A stretch of 64,000 nucleotides of DNA from Leptospira dzoumogneensis (GCF_004770895.1 NZ_RQHS01000019.1:62001-126000), one strand, 5' to 3'. Shown: positions 18,311-27,908, counted from the first letter of the stretch. The notes: generated by a model from the sequence alone, not told the origin. Made by a program: numbers and translations.

Positions 18311-20710
18311 ATGATTTCTTTTGGTTCCAAACTTTCTAGGATATTGATCCCAATCCTGCTTTGTAATCTTTTGCAGGATTGTAGGCAAATTTTTCCCGGA
18401 TCGTTTTCAAAAGAAGAAGAGACCATAATCCCTGTTTGGGACGGACTTCGTTCTCTAAAAAAATCTGGAAGTGTATGCAGAGGAAATTCGGAAGAAGCCG
18501 TTAAAAAGATCTCTTATCATTATAAAAAAAATCCATCCCGTTATTCGGAACTTCCTCTGAATGAAAAATGGAGAAACACTCAATTAACCATTCTAAAAGA
18601 TAAACAAACTCTTTTAAACGAATCCAGAGATAGTTTACTCTTATTCCAAAATGGAGGCTGCGATATTTCCTCCGAGTTTATTATTCCTGGAGCAAAACTT
18701 TACGATCTACAAAATGTCATTCTGGATTTTTCCACAACTGCACTTTCTTCTTTAGGGGAGAATGTTCCAAGTTCCGGAAAACTGATCGTGAAATTAGGAA
18801 ATAATGTCGTATTCTCCGAAGATGTACAAAGCCAAGGGAGAGAATGGATCGATCATAAGATCAAGATCCCGGAATCCATTTCCAAATCTTTGGAAGAGGA
18901 TCCTTCTCTTGTTTGGAATTTTGAATGGGCTCCTAAAAATCAGAACGATCTTTTATTTGTAGGACAGCCTGCATTATATGCTTCAGTAGCCGACCCAAAA
19001 CTTTGGGGACCTAAAGAAAACATAATATTGATCGTGGTGGATGCACTTAGGCCGGATCGTTTAGGATTCGGCGGTTCACCTGTTCCTACCAGTCCTTATT
19101 TGGACGAACTCGCTTCCGACTCTATCGTTTTTGAGAATGCTTACTCTAACGGGAATTGGACCAAGCCGAGTATGATCTCCTTTTTTACTTCTAAGATCGC
19201 ATCCGAATTGGGTCTCGGAAATGCTTGGTTCTATTCCAGCAATCTTCATAGAAAAATATTCTATTCTAAAAAGCCGGAAACTCTTCCGAACCATCTCAGA
19301 TCCAAAGGTTATTTAACTGCAAGCCTAATGAATAATGTCTTTCTCCTGGATTATACTGGAGTGGGAGTCGATCTAGGATTTCATAAATTATTCCAACCAG
19401 GAAAAGACAAAGACGATACCGAGCTGATACATGCAGAATCCATAAAGTTCCTGAAAGAGAATAAAAACAGAAGATTTTTTCTCCATATTAATATCAACAC
19501 TCCTCATTATCCTTATCTTCCTGAAAAAAAGTATATGGATATCTTAGCGAAGAAGACGGATCCTAAGATCTGGAATAGTTACGATCCTTATGTAAGAAAG
19601 TATATGGCAGAGATCTTATATACGGACGAAGTTATAGGATTAATTTTAGAAGAAGCTAAAAAGACAGGTGCATTCGATAAATCCTGGATCGCAATAGTCG
19701 CAGATCATGGAGAATTACAATCCATGGAACATTATTATCATCATCATTTTGTGGCTGAAAATCTTCATGCTCACGGAGAAACACATTACGACGAGGAGAT
19801 CAAGGTTCCTTGGATCATCCATCCTCCTGCATCAGCAAAATCGAATATTAAAAAAAGAACTTTCCCCGAACAAGTCTCCCTGCTTTCTCTTTTTCCCACT
19901 TTAGCCGGAGCATTGGGCTTACCTTGTGATCCGAATTCCTGCGATGGAAATGATTATTCCAAAGCGATCTATGGAGAAGAAGGTCCGCAATCCGAGGACT
20001 TTGTATATACCGAAGGAAGATTTTCGGAATCCATTCGGACCAAAGAATACAAACTCATCCGTAGATATCCAGGTTATGATTTTGTAAGAAGGACCAAAGA
20101 AGGAGAACCTCATAAAATGTCCGAGGAATTCTATTCCTTGGCTTCAGACCCCGGAGAATTACAAAATCTTTCTGCGAGTAACTCTATACTTCTAACAAAG
20201 GCGAGACAGGAATTAGATTCTCATAGTTTAAAGAAAAATGTTTTCAAACTCAGATTGCCTGAATGCGAAAAAGAATGTACTCGTAAGATTGAGATCGGGA
20301 TCCAAGCTGGAATTTATAAAATACAATCCGATACTCCATTTATTGAAAATAGATTAGAAACAAAGTCCGCTTCTCTCACTGTAAAACAAGCACCAGGCAA
20401 AGAAAGTATCCTCTCCTTCTACACAGTAGAACCTGTTTTCGGATTTCGTTTGTCCATTTCCAAGGATGGAAAACCGGAAGATTATAAATCCGGAAAATGG
20501 GGAATTCTATCGGAAGCGAGTTCTAAAATTTACAGAGATTCTCCCGAATCAGTTGCTTCTGCAAAACTTCCTTACGAATTCAAAACTTCTAAAATACCTT
20601 ATTTTTATAACGATGCCGGTCTTTCGGGAAATTCAGAATCTTCGGAGCAGGCAGCGCTAGGAAAAGAAGTCAGAAAAGTATTAGAAAGCTGGGGTTATAT
20701 CCACGAATAG
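18311..20710 (+). CDS. Sulfatase / phosphoryl-transferase superfamily lipoprotein, nucleophile site Thr
   Basis: 799 residues. The N-terminus resembles a lipoprotein signal (ILIPILLCNLLQDC). A beta-rich region (about 100-225) precedes an alkaline phosphatase/sulfatase core (about 235-560): ILIVVDALRPDRLG with metal ligand Asp244, NGNWTKPSMISFFTS, and IVADHGE with Asp465-His466. In sulfatases the NWTKPSM position holds Cys or Ser converted to formylglycine; here it is Thr284, as in phosphoethanolamine or phosphoglycerol transferases that use Thr. So it is probably not a formylglycine sulfatase, and a phospho-transferase or phosphodiesterase role on envelope glycans or lipids is inferred. About 200 C-terminal residues are unassigned. 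No good ribosome site is seen. Confidence 0.82.
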   Translation: MISFGSKLSRILIPILLCNLLQDCRQIFPGSFSKEEETIIPVWDGLRSLKKSGSVCRGNSEEAVKKISYHYKKNPSRYSELPLNEKWRNTQLTILKDKQTLLNESRDSLLLFQNGGCDISSEFIIPGAKLYDLQNVILDFSTTALSSLGENVPSSGKLIVKLGNNVVFSEDVQSQGREWIDHKIKIPESISKSLEEDPSLVWNFEWAPKNQNDLLFVGQPALYASVADPKLWGPKENIILIVVDALRPDRLGFGGSPVPTSPYLDELASDSIVFENAYSNGNWTKPSMISFFTSKIASELGLGNAWFYSSNLHRKIFYSKKPETLPNHLRSKGYLTASLMNNVFLLDYTGVGVDLGFHKLFQPGKDKDDTELIHAESIKFLKENKNRRFFLHININTPHYPYLPEKKYMDILAKKTDPKIWNSYDPYVRKYMAEILYTDEVIGLILEEAKKTGAFDKSWIAIVADHGELQSMEHYYHHHFVAENLHAHGETHYDEEIKVPWIIHPPASAKSNIKKRTFPEQVSLLSLFPTLAGALGLPCDPNSCDGNDYSKAIYGEEGPQSEDFVYTEGRFSESIRTKEYKLIRRYPGYDFVRRTKEGEPHKMSEEFYSLASDPGELQNLSASNSILLTKARQELDSHSLKKNVFKLRLPECEKECTRKIEIGIQAGIYKIQSDTPFIENRLETKSASLTVKQAPGKESILSFYTVEPVFGFRLSISKDGKPEDYKSGKWGILSEASSKIYRDSPESVASAKLPYEFKTSKIPYFYNDAGLSGNSESSEQAALGKEVRKVLESWGYIHE

Positions 20711-20822
20711 AATTTGTTTTATAACAAAGTTTCTCCGCCTCTTTTTGCCAAAACTCCTTGCTTTTTCCATATCCTTCGTTATGTTATCCGCTTGCTAATC
20801 CAAACAGAAATAGGTGAAAAGA

Positions 20823-21050
20823 ATGAAAGTTAGAAATCTCGTATTTTGTCTTATTCTAATATTCGGTTTTATATCCTGCGGAATTAATCCGGTGGAACGC
20901 TGCCAAGACAGAAGAAAAGTTATGAGAGACGCAGTTTGTCAAGCTGTAGGCGCACACGAGCCCGGAACAGAATCCTATAATAGCATCCTTCTTTCCTGCT
21001 TAATGGAAAATAATCATTTTAACGAATGCAAAAGTGAAGATTACTTTTAA
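20823..21050 (+). CDS. Small cysteine-rich lipoprotein
   Basis: 75 residues from the ATG at 20823, which follows AGGTGA with 5-nt spacing (an in-frame GTG 9 bp earlier is inside that site). The signal MKVRNLVFCLILIFGFISC ends in a lipobox Cys. The mature part is short and holds four more Cys (in ERCQ, DAVCQAV, LLSCLM, NECKS), so two disulfides are possible. Small Cys-patterned lipoproteins of this kind are a feature of Leptospira; the function is unknown. Confidence 0.8.
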   Translation: MKVRNLVFCLILIFGFISCGINPVERCQDRRKVMRDAVCQAVGAHEPGTESYNSILLSCLMENNHFNECKSEDYF

Positions 21051-21082
21051 TTCGTATTTTTGCAAAAGGGCAAAAGCCGATA

Positions 21083-22381
21083 TTATTCTAAAACGATGGT
21101 GATATCCACTCTTCGGTTTTTCGCCCTGCCTAATTCCGTGGAATTTTCAGTTACAGGTTGAGATTTTCCGTAACCTCTATAAGACATTCTAGTTTCTTCT
21201 ATTCCATGAGAATCCCTTAACTCTTGCAGAACCGATAATGCCCTGTCCTGGGAAAGTTTGAGATTATATTCTTGGCTTCCTTTATCGTCAGTATGTCCGC
21301 CGATCCGAATTTCTCTGTCAGGATATTTTTTCAGAACGTCCGCAATTCTTTCTAAAACCTTTTTGGCTTCCGGTTTTAATTCTGATTTATTATAATCGAA
21401 AAGAAGATTATCTAAGGAAAGTACAACACCTTCATTCGATTTTCTGATCTCGACAGGTGCGCGTTCCGGAACTTCTTCTTCCGGATTTCCTTCCCATTCA
21501 GGCCATTCCAATCCATTGCTCTTTTTGCCGGTCGGTTTCTTTTTAGGGTAAGTAGTTCCCTCCGGGAACGGACCTAAGATCCTTTTGACTTCTTCTGCTA
21601 TCTTATCTTTATCGTTTTCGGTAACGGAATTTTGTTTAGAATACACTCCGTGGATCTCGAAAGACATTTCTTGTGCGACCCCGTTCGGGAATACGAATGT
21701 GTAAGCAAGTTGGACATATTTGTATTGAGGAATACCTTGCTCGGAATCGAAGAATACTTTTCCTTTTGCAAAACCGTAAATTTTGTAGGGTATATTCTGA
21801 GCGATCGGCTCCGATTCTTTCATTAAGTTATAATTATATTCGATTAGGTCAGCATTCCCCTTTTTGCCTGCATATTCCCAGTTTCCCTTACCTTGGTAAA
21901 TATACTTTGCCTGGACCGGGATCTCTATTCTGGCTGCAGGGAACTGAAAACTTTCAGAAGCGGGTTTGGTCCACTCTTCTCCCACAGTTACTTCTTTCGC
22001 GGAGAAACTAGGCAGCGATCTTAGATTGGGCATACTGTATTCGGGAGGAACCGTATATTGGCCCAATTCAGAAATGTTAAATTTACTCTTAAAAGTTTTG
22101 TCTTTATAGAATGCAGGATCTAATTCAGGAAATTTAATATATGTATCGAATATTGCTGAAAAATCGCAACCTTCCTTTTTGCAGCTAGTCGCCTTTAACA
22201 AAATTCGATTTTTATCTTCTCTATTGATAACTCTAAGGCCTTGCCTGGCCTTTACTCTATGGTATTCATTCAATTCCAGATCGTCTCCGGATCTCATTTT
22301 CCATCGGAACAGTATTGGAGTTTCGGAAAATATATAAGAGGGAATTAAGAAGAAGAAGATGAGGAGCCCTCTGAATGCCAT
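21083..22381 (-). CDS. OmpA-family outer membrane protein
   Basis: Start taken at the ATG at 22381, which begins a clean signal peptide (MAFRGLLIFFFLIPSYIFSE); a TTG at 22429 would add 16 residues. 432 residues. About 270 residues of leptospira-type N-terminal domain (beta-rich, with VTVGEEWTKPA and a proline-rich linker PKKKPTGKK) precede an OmpA peptidoglycan-binding domain (last ~125 residues): LLFDYNKSELKPEAKKVLERIA, IGGHTDDKGSQEYNLKLSQDRA and GRAKNRRVDITI. It probably links the outer membrane to the cell wall; similar proteins have been studied as surface antigens. Confidence 0.88.
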   Translation of the reverse strand: MAFRGLLIFFFLIPSYIFSETPILFRWKMRSGDDLELNEYHRVKARQGLRVINREDKNRILLKATSCKKEGCDFSAIFDTYIKFPELDPAFYKDKTFKSKFNISELGQYTVPPEYSMPNLRSLPSFSAKEVTVGEEWTKPASESFQFPAARIEIPVQAKYIYQGKGNWEYAGKKGNADLIEYNYNLMKESEPIAQNIPYKIYGFAKGKVFFDSEQGIPQYKYVQLAYTFVFPNGVAQEMSFEIHGVYSKQNSVTENDKDKIAEEVKRILGPFPEGTTYPKKKPTGKKSNGLEWPEWEGNPEEEVPERAPVEIRKSNEGVVLSLDNLLFDYNKSELKPEAKKVLERIADVLKKYPDREIRIGGHTDDKGSQEYNLKLSQDRALSVLQELRDSHGIEETRMSYRGYGKSQPVTENSTELGRAKNRRVDITIVLE

Positions 22382-22560
22382 ATCTATAGTTTCGAAAAAT
22401 TTCCCCAAAAACTTAGAAAGGAATCTCAAAAAATGGGTCTCTTTCCAGGATATTTAGACTAAAAGGGCCCAGGTTTCTGCTCTGAAAAGTGATTTTAGGG
22501 CCTTCTATTCTAAACGTAAGAACTTGACAAGCAGGCGGTAAAAATTCATCCAATTAGTTC

Positions 22561-23643
22561 GTGATTCCTCATTTCCATGAGATCGTATTTTTCGGAGTTC
22601 TGTTTTGTATGCTTCTATCTGTGGCATGCCTGCTCCGACCGGAGAAATCTGCCGGTTTAAAGATCTTATCTTTATTATCATTTTGTGTTTCTATCCAGTT
22701 CTTATATGTTTATTTTCTTTTGAAGGGGATTTATTTCGAACCTTCGTTTTTAAATCATCTTCATATTCCATTCGCATGGTTTTTAGGACCCGGAATGTAC
22801 AGTTTGTATTCTGTTACGGTTCGAGAGGAGAAGTTCACAGCATTCGAAAGGAGTTTTTATCTTCCAGGAATACTTCTTCTTATCTTGTTCCCTGTACTCT
22901 ATTTAGTTTTGCCTCAAATCTTTGAGAGCAGACCTGTAGATTATTTCGAAAAGGGCTCCACCAGTTGGTCGGATATCCTGCTGTTAGGCGCCTATTCCGC
23001 GAATTTGGTATTTTATTCTTCTATCGTTTGGCAGACAAGAGCCGCTTTCAGATTGGAAAGACTGAAAAAAGATGCGGGTGCGAGGATACTTCTGTTCGTT
23101 ATAATCGGAAGCGGAAGTGTAACTTCTATCCTTGTTATCTCTTATTTGATCAGAGATATTCATTTATTATTCATTTCCGTTCTAAGCACGGTCATCTACG
23201 CGGTCGCAGGTTATCTGGCACAAATTTATGCGCCTGAAGTTTTCAGCGAGATGGGACCTTCTATGAGAGATGCATATCGTAACTCCAGATTAGAAGGTGT
23301 GGACACATCCGATCTGGAAAATCGTTTAGAAAGTTTGATGTCAAAAGAAAAATTATACCTGCAGGAAGATCTTTCCCTTTCCACACTCGCTAATCAGTTA
23401 GACATCAAACCATATCAACTTTCAGAATTTCTAAACCAAAGAAAAGGAACTAACTTTGCAAAGTTCGTGAACGGTTTCAGAGTAGCGGAAGCAGTTCGTA
23501 TATTACAAAAAGAAGAAGGAGCCAATATTCTCTCCGTCGCTTACAGATCCGGCTTCAATTCAAAGGCGACTTTCAATCTTGCATTCAAATCTATACAAGG
23601 CGTTTCTCCTAGAGAGTATCTTAGAAAATCTAAAGTCTCTTAA
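22561..23643 (+). CDS. Membrane-bound AraC-family transcriptional regulator
   Basis: 360 residues from a GTG with no visible ribosome site. The N-terminal two thirds (about 1-225) contain six or seven hydrophobic helices (for example IVFFGVLFCMLLSVACLL and ILLFVIIGSGSVTSILVI). The C-terminus (about 255-355) is an AraC helix-turn-helix pair: DLSLSTLANQLDIKPYQLSEFLN and ILSVAYRSGFNSKATFNLAFKS followed by GVSPREYLR. This architecture allows membrane signals to reach DNA directly. A TTGACA is at 22524-22529. A palindromic operator motif begins 4 bp after its stop, upstream of the next gene, which is a plausible target region. Confidence 0.9.
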   Translation: MIPHFHEIVFFGVLFCMLLSVACLLRPEKSAGLKILSLLSFCVSIQFLYVYFLLKGIYFEPSFLNHLHIPFAWFLGPGMYSLYSVTVREEKFTAFERSFYLPGILLLILFPVLYLVLPQIFESRPVDYFEKGSTSWSDILLLGAYSANLVFYSSIVWQTRAAFRLERLKKDAGARILLFVIIGSGSVTSILVISYLIRDIHLLFISVLSTVIYAVAGYLAQIYAPEVFSEMGPSMRDAYRNSRLEGVDTSDLENRLESLMSKEKLYLQEDLSLSTLANQLDIKPYQLSEFLNQRKGTNFAKFVNGFRVAEAVRILQKEEGANILSVAYRSGFNSKATFNLAFKSIQGVSPREYLRKSKVS

Positions 23644-23644
23644 T

Positions 23645-23657
23645 TGAACGAACGTTC
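23645..23657. promoter_or_regulatory. Operator-like palindrome TGAACGAACGTTC upstream of the S15 hydrolase
   Basis: The core AACGAACGTT (23647-23656) is identical to those at 13295 and 18208. A second GTTCAA (23671-23676) downstream makes a larger TTGAAC...GTTCAA symmetry. It lies 149 bp before the hydrolase start. Confidence 0.42.
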
Positions 23658-23805
23658 TTCTCTGAATTTGTTCAAATAAAAAATTAAGACCTTTTAATTT
23701 GTCCAAGATTCGAATCCAAGACGACCCTCACTGATAACTGTCTTATACTCCATCTTCATAAATTAGCTAAAAGTCAAAGACTGAAAAAGCGTATGGAGAA
23801 TAGTG

Positions 23806-25548
23806 ATGAGAAAAATATACCGAACGTTAGTTATGCGATTTTGCATACTAATGATGATCGTGGGAGGATCTTTTTACTCTTGTAAAAGTGATTCTTCCCA
23901 AAATGCGGAAGCTGCAGCCCTCTTAGCTTCCTTAGATCCAAGCCTGGCTCAAGCTTCCGGAAACAAAGGTGTTTCCGAGTTAGAAGATTCAAGCGGTCAG
24001 ATCCAAAACGCATTCGCGCAAGAGAGCGACGGAAGTTTCACTTTCGACAATACCATTAAGGTAACTGCAAACGACGGAGTTGTGTTAGAAGCCAGCCTTT
24101 TCACACCTTCTACCCCTTCCGCTACCGGAAAATACCCAACGGTAATTTTCGTTAATAGCTGGGCGTTGAATAAATACGAGTATCTGGTTCCTGCCGCAAA
24201 ACTCGCTAAAAAGGGATATATTGTTCTCTCTTATAGCACAAGAGGTTTCGGGGCTTCCGGAGGACTCATTGATACTGCCGGTCCAAAAGACAGAGCGGAT
24301 CTTAGCAAAATTATCGATTGGCTGCTTGCAAACACTCAAACCGATTCCGCAAATATCGGTATTTCAGGTATCTCTTATGGTGCCGGAATTTCTTTAGCGG
24401 GTGTGAGCACCGAACCTAGAATTAAAACTGCTGTTGCAATGAGCGGCTGGGGAAATCTCAAACGTTCTCTTTATGGCAACGATACTCCTAGATTGATCTG
24501 GGGATTATTGCTTGTCGCTTCCAGCTATATCACAGGAAAACCTGATCCGATCATCGCGCAAAATTTCGGAAAACTTTTACAGCATACGGATATCGATTCT
24601 GTGACCACATGGGCAGCGGATCGTTCTCCTGAAACTTTTGTAGGACAGTTGAATGCTTCTGCAGGTAAATCGGTTCTGATCTCGAATAACTTCGAGGACT
24701 ATTTATTTAACCCGAACGCGGTTTTGGATTATTATTCTAAGATCACTGTTCCTAAAAAACTTTTAATGAACGAAGGGATCCATGCTTCCGCAGAAATCGG
24801 GGGTATCCTAGGTTTTTCCGGTACAGTTTGGGATAACGCATACGATTGGTTCGATTATTGGTTGAAAGGGATCAATAACGGGATCATGGACAAACCTCAG
24901 GTTACTTTCCAAAAACGTTTTGCAGGACCTAGAGTGACTCTTCCTTCTTGGCCTTCTCCTACCGTTTCCGATAAAACTTTTTATCTGAAACCTAGAGGTC
25001 TATTCACTAACGGAGAGATCGGTACAAGCCAAAACACTACCGTTACTAATACCGGAATTCTTTCCGGAGCGGACACTGCTGCGAGCACCGGATTTCCTTT
25101 ACTTGCGGATATTCTTGCTTCTCACGCGGATATTCCTGTGACAACCAATTTAGCTTTAGTAAGCAGAGTGAACGGTATCGTTTACCAATCTTCTAACCTA
25201 AGTTCTACGTTGAAGATCAGAGGTAAAATGTTCTGGAACGGAAGGATCTCTTCCAGCTTAGGAAAGGCTAACGTGAACGTTTACTTCTACGATGTAGACA
25301 AATACGGCACTGCTACCTTGATCACTCATGGTACATCTACTATTTTCGATGCTGGATGGTACGAAACAAAAGATATGTCTATCGATCTAAATGCGGTAGC
25401 GTATGATGTTCCTGCAGGAAATAAGATCGCGATCGCTATCGATACTTTCGATTCCCAATACGCGGTGCCTACTGTGCTGATTTATGGTCTGGATGTGAAA
25501 CACTCCAAAACCCCGCAAACCACTTTAGTGATCCAATCGGAGAATTAA
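23806..25548 (+). CDS. S15/CocE-type alpha/beta hydrolase lipoprotein
   Basis: 580 residues from the ATG at 23806, seven bases after GGAG (an adjacent in-frame GTG at 23803 is possible). The signal ends in the lipobox GSFYSC. The catalytic domain (about 70-370) has VKVTANDGVVLEASLF-like strand order, YSTRGFGASGG and the elbow GISYG with Ser190; a C-terminal jelly-roll (about 390-580, VNVYFYDVDKYG, VPAGNKIAIAID) is typical of X-Pro dipeptidyl-peptidase / cocaine esterase-like proteins. It may be a peptidase or esterase acting in the periplasm or on the surface. A terminator follows. Confidence 0.88.
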   Translation: MRKIYRTLVMRFCILMMIVGGSFYSCKSDSSQNAEAAALLASLDPSLAQASGNKGVSELEDSSGQIQNAFAQESDGSFTFDNTIKVTANDGVVLEASLFTPSTPSATGKYPTVIFVNSWALNKYEYLVPAAKLAKKGYIVLSYSTRGFGASGGLIDTAGPKDRADLSKIIDWLLANTQTDSANIGISGISYGAGISLAGVSTEPRIKTAVAMSGWGNLKRSLYGNDTPRLIWGLLLVASSYITGKPDPIIAQNFGKLLQHTDIDSVTTWAADRSPETFVGQLNASAGKSVLISNNFEDYLFNPNAVLDYYSKITVPKKLLMNEGIHASAEIGGILGFSGTVWDNAYDWFDYWLKGINNGIMDKPQVTFQKRFAGPRVTLPSWPSPTVSDKTFYLKPRGLFTNGEIGTSQNTTVTNTGILSGADTAASTGFPLLADILASHADIPVTTNLALVSRVNGIVYQSSNLSSTLKIRGKMFWNGRISSSLGKANVNVYFYDVDKYGTATLITHGTSTIFDAGWYETKDMSIDLNAVAYDVPAGNKIAIAIDTFDSQYAVPTVLIYGLDVKHSKTPQTTLVIQSEN

Positions 25549-25576
25549 TTTCGGTTTTCCATTCCCCTTTTTTAAC

Positions 25577-25599
25577 GGCGGGCTTGCCCGCCTTTTTTT
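25577..25599 (+). terminator. Rho-independent terminator after the S15 hydrolase
   Basis: GGCGG (25577-25581), loop GCTTGC, CCGCC (25588-25592), then seven T. The T tract overlaps the end of the convergent gene (25598). Confidence 0.85.
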
Positions 25600-26212
25600 A
25601 TGCCTCTCTTTCCTTTCTCCACTGGATATAATCAGGCAATTCCACTAGTTCTATAAATCCTTCCTCTTCAGGATCGTCAGGAAGCATTCCAATCTCGTAA
25701 TATCCTATTTCTTTGGTATAAGTATCTTCGCCGAGAAGAGCTTCTAATAATAAGCCGACTGCTTTTTTGAGATGAGGACTGGATTCTACATTCGGAAAAT
25801 CAGGGAAACAGATCCGAACTCCGAAACTTTTAGGAAGACTTGTATTCTCTAAAGGCAGAAACCAGATCTCTTCCGAATCTAATTCCAGTCCTTCGTGAAA
25901 TATGACTGTACCTTTTTCTTGGTACTGGTCTACGGAAAATACGTCCCAGCCTGAAATTTCAGGAGCGAGGTCTACGAATCTTTCCGCTTCCGCATAAAGA
26001 TCCTCGTCTCCTGCTGTCACGACTGTGAATTCGTGAGGACTTTCATCTCCCCCACCGATCTCGAAAAAAAACTCGGAATTCACTTCCTGAAGTCGATCCA
26101 TCAGATCGTCCAAAAGGCGATCTCTTTCTTTATCATCCAGGTCATCTAGTTTAGTGTAATACCGGCTGTTTTGGGAAAACCAGGTCCAAAACTTTTCCGC
26201 TTTTTCTTCCAT
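25598..26212 (-). CDS. Acidic cytoplasmic protein of unknown function
   Basis: 204 residues with GAGGCGGATGA before the ATG. Strongly acidic, no signal or membrane segment. N-terminal helical part (KAEKFWTWFSQNSRYYTKLDDLDDKERDRLLDDLMDRL, seen as several short blocks) followed by alternating strands and helices (HEFTVVTAGDED, GTVIFHEGLELD, SFGVRICFPDF). The layout is that of small DUF-type proteins often described as DUF695-like, but I cannot assign it securely. Confidence 0.75.
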   Translation of the reverse strand: MEEKAEKFWTWFSQNSRYYTKLDDLDDKERDRLLDDLMDRLQEVNSEFFFEIGGGDESPHEFTVVTAGDEDLYAEAERFVDLAPEISGWDVFSVDQYQEKGTVIFHEGLELDSEEIWFLPLENTSLPKSFGVRICFPDFPNVESSPHLKKAVGLLLEALLGEDTYTKEIGYYEIGMLPDDPEEEGFIELVELPDYIQWRKEREA

Positions 26213-26306
26213 TCATCCGCCTCAGTCACGAATCTGTCGGAATTTCCAACCAAGAGACTCGATAAAAATATCCGAATGTATGGAAAGATTGTTTAAAGGG
26301 AAAGAA

Positions 26307-26624
26307 TTATTTTCCGATTTCCGAATCTATCCAACGTAAATACTTTTGATTCGCCTCTTTGATTTCCCAGGAAACAATACATGGGACCGTGTAACTATGT
26401 AGCTCCGAAATTCTTGCTACGACTTTTTCCGCCTCAGAATCTTTGGTTTTTAACAAAAGAACCGTTTCCTGATTATGCTCCAATCTTCCATGCCATCTAT
26501 AAATGGATTTCATTCCAGGGATCAAATTTGCGCAGGCTACCAGTTTTTCGTTTACTAAAGTTTCCGCGATCTCTAAAGCCTCGGTTTCGTTCTTCGTGGT
26601 GACGTAAAAAGTTCGATAGCTCAT
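26307..26624 (-). CDS. cutA: Divalent-cation tolerance protein CutA
   Basis: Start set at the ATG at 26624, giving 105 residues, the usual CutA1 length; an upstream in-frame extension of 36 codons lacks homology. Signatures: TFYVTTKNETEALEIA, LVNEKLVACANLIPGMKSIYRWHGRLEH, ETVLLLKTK and LHSYTVPCIVSWEI. CutA1 forms trimers; it was first tied to copper tolerance in E. coli, but its exact role is unsettled. It diverges from the patatin gene 124 bp away. Confidence 0.94.
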   Translation of the reverse strand: MSYRTFYVTTKNETEALEIAETLVNEKLVACANLIPGMKSIYRWHGRLEHNQETVLLLKTKDSEAEKVVARISELHSYTVPCIVSWEIKEANQKYLRWIDSEIGK

Positions 26625-26747
26625 ACCATAGTGATACTCCCGGAATTGAATTGTTTCAAGATGATTCTTCCGAATTCGCAAAACGAAAGTCCTAAAAGTT
26701 GAGGTAAAATTCTCGACAAAGCCGCCCTCCAAATTAAGAAATTCGCA

Positions 26748-27596
26748 ATGGCTTCCAAAAAATCGCCGAATCTTATCTTTAAAAAATCGTATGACGCATT
26801 AGCGCTGAACTCGGCGTTTTTCGGCTTCTATGCTCACTCAGGTTTTTCTCTAGGACTAAAAGAGATCGGTTTCAAACCGGCTGCGATCGCGGGTTCTAGT
26901 TCAGGAGCTTTGATCGGTTCCTTAGTCTCTGCAGGAATTCCCCCCGAAGAGATCACAAGGTTTATTCTTACTTTGCAAAAAAGCGATTTTTGGGACGGGA
27001 ACTTTTTCAGTCAGTTCTTGAAACCGTTTAAAAAAGGACTTAAAAATTATTCAGGCATTCTTTCCGGAAAAAAGATCAGGACCTTATTAGAACCTTATTT
27101 AGGAGGTAAGGATATTTCAGAGATGCCTATTAAAATGGGGATCGCAGTTTCTAATCTTACAAAAGGTATCAGAGAATTAAAGACCGAAGGGAATATCGTA
27201 GATATGATCATGGCCTCCATGACATTCCCCATTTTATTCGAAATTCCAAACCTAAAAGGAGAGGAATTTTTAGATGGTGGTGTTGCGGATGCGGAACCGA
27301 TCAAAGAATTTATATTGGATCCAAGTATCAAAAGGATCGTGATCCACGATATTGAGAACCGCAAGCCTGTTTCTGATAAAATTCTAATGAGGGCTTTCGA
27401 CTCTTGCGTAAGTGTGATCGCAAGTGAGACTAGAGATCTTAAAGAATTATTAGCTAAGAAGTATGGTAAAAAAATTATCAGAGTAGTGACCAATACTCCT
27501 TATCTTCATCCGAACAAAATGGAAAACGGAAGATTAGCTTTGGAGTTGGGTAGAAGGTCCGCTCATTTTATGAAATCCCAAATATTAGGGACCTAA
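26748..27596 (+). CDS. Patatin-like phospholipase
   Basis: 282 residues. A patatin domain occupies most of the chain: the nucleophile elbow AGSSSGALIGSLVSAGIPPEE with Ser51, and the dyad Asp176 in EEFLDGGVADAEP. The usual N-terminal GGG/anion-hole motif is replaced by NSAFFGFYAHSGFSLGLKE, so the oxyanion loop is degenerate (FGFYAHSG). Family members are acyl hydrolases of phospholipids or neutral lipids. No signal peptide, so it probably works in the cytoplasm. The stop lies within a decayed minus-strand peptide gene. Confidence 0.87.
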   Translation: MASKKSPNLIFKKSYDALALNSAFFGFYAHSGFSLGLKEIGFKPAAIAGSSSGALIGSLVSAGIPPEEITRFILTLQKSDFWDGNFFSQFLKPFKKGLKNYSGILSGKKIRTLLEPYLGGKDISEMPIKMGIAVSNLTKGIRELKTEGNIVDMIMASMTFPILFEIPNLKGEEFLDGGVADAEPIKEFILDPSIKRIVIHDIENRKPVSDKILMRAFDSCVSVIASETRDLKELLAKKYGKKIIRVVTNTPYLHPNKMENGRLALELGRRSAHFMKSQILGT

Positions 27597-27653
27597 ATAC
27601 AAAAGCCGCTCGACAAGAGACAAAGTGGTGATTGCTAATACTAGTTTTTTCAT
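27585..27653 (-). pseudogene. Decayed copy of the small secreted peptide gene at 28058-28204
   Basis: Reading down from the ATG at 27653 gives MKKLVLAITTLSLVERLLYLGP and a stop at 27585-27587. The first 14 residues match the intact peptide (MKKLVLALTTLALV) with two conservative changes, and 20 bases at 27634-27653 are identical to 28185-28204. The frame then leaves the family and ends inside the patatin gene's tail. A ribosome-site-like GGAAG remains. I read it as a truncated duplicate. Confidence 0.6.
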
Positions 27654-27863
27654 TTGGAATTCTTCCTTTTCCTTAATTCCACCTTCCGTTTTCGCTTCCG
27701 GTGTGCAAAAGACCATACCATAAAAGCATCTGTTTTACAAGCAAAAATTATGTTATAACAGATAAAAATTCCGTAATTACGCACGGGCGACCAAAAGAGT
27801 CAGAAATGGGCCTGTGGGAAAAAATAGCTGACAATGAGGGGAGGATCTTATGAATAAGAAACG

Positions 27864-27879
27864 GGAGTCTTCGGACTCC
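27864..27879. repeat. UUCG tetraloop hairpin
   Basis: GGAGTC-TTCG-GACTCC, a very stable RNA tetraloop if read on the plus strand. It lies inside a 19-codon ORF (27850-27909) and is 4 bp from the first copy of the 25-nt repeat. No T tract follows. Confidence 0.5.
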
Positions 27880-27883
27880 TATC

Positions 27884-27908
27884 GTCGCTTCACTCTTATA
27901 TCCGGTGC
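27884..27908. repeat. 25-nt repeat, copy 1
   Basis: Begins GTCGCTTCACTC and ends ATATCCGGTGC. It matches copy 2 at 28009-28033 at 23 of 25 positions. Each copy directly follows a hairpin. Confidence 0.65.
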
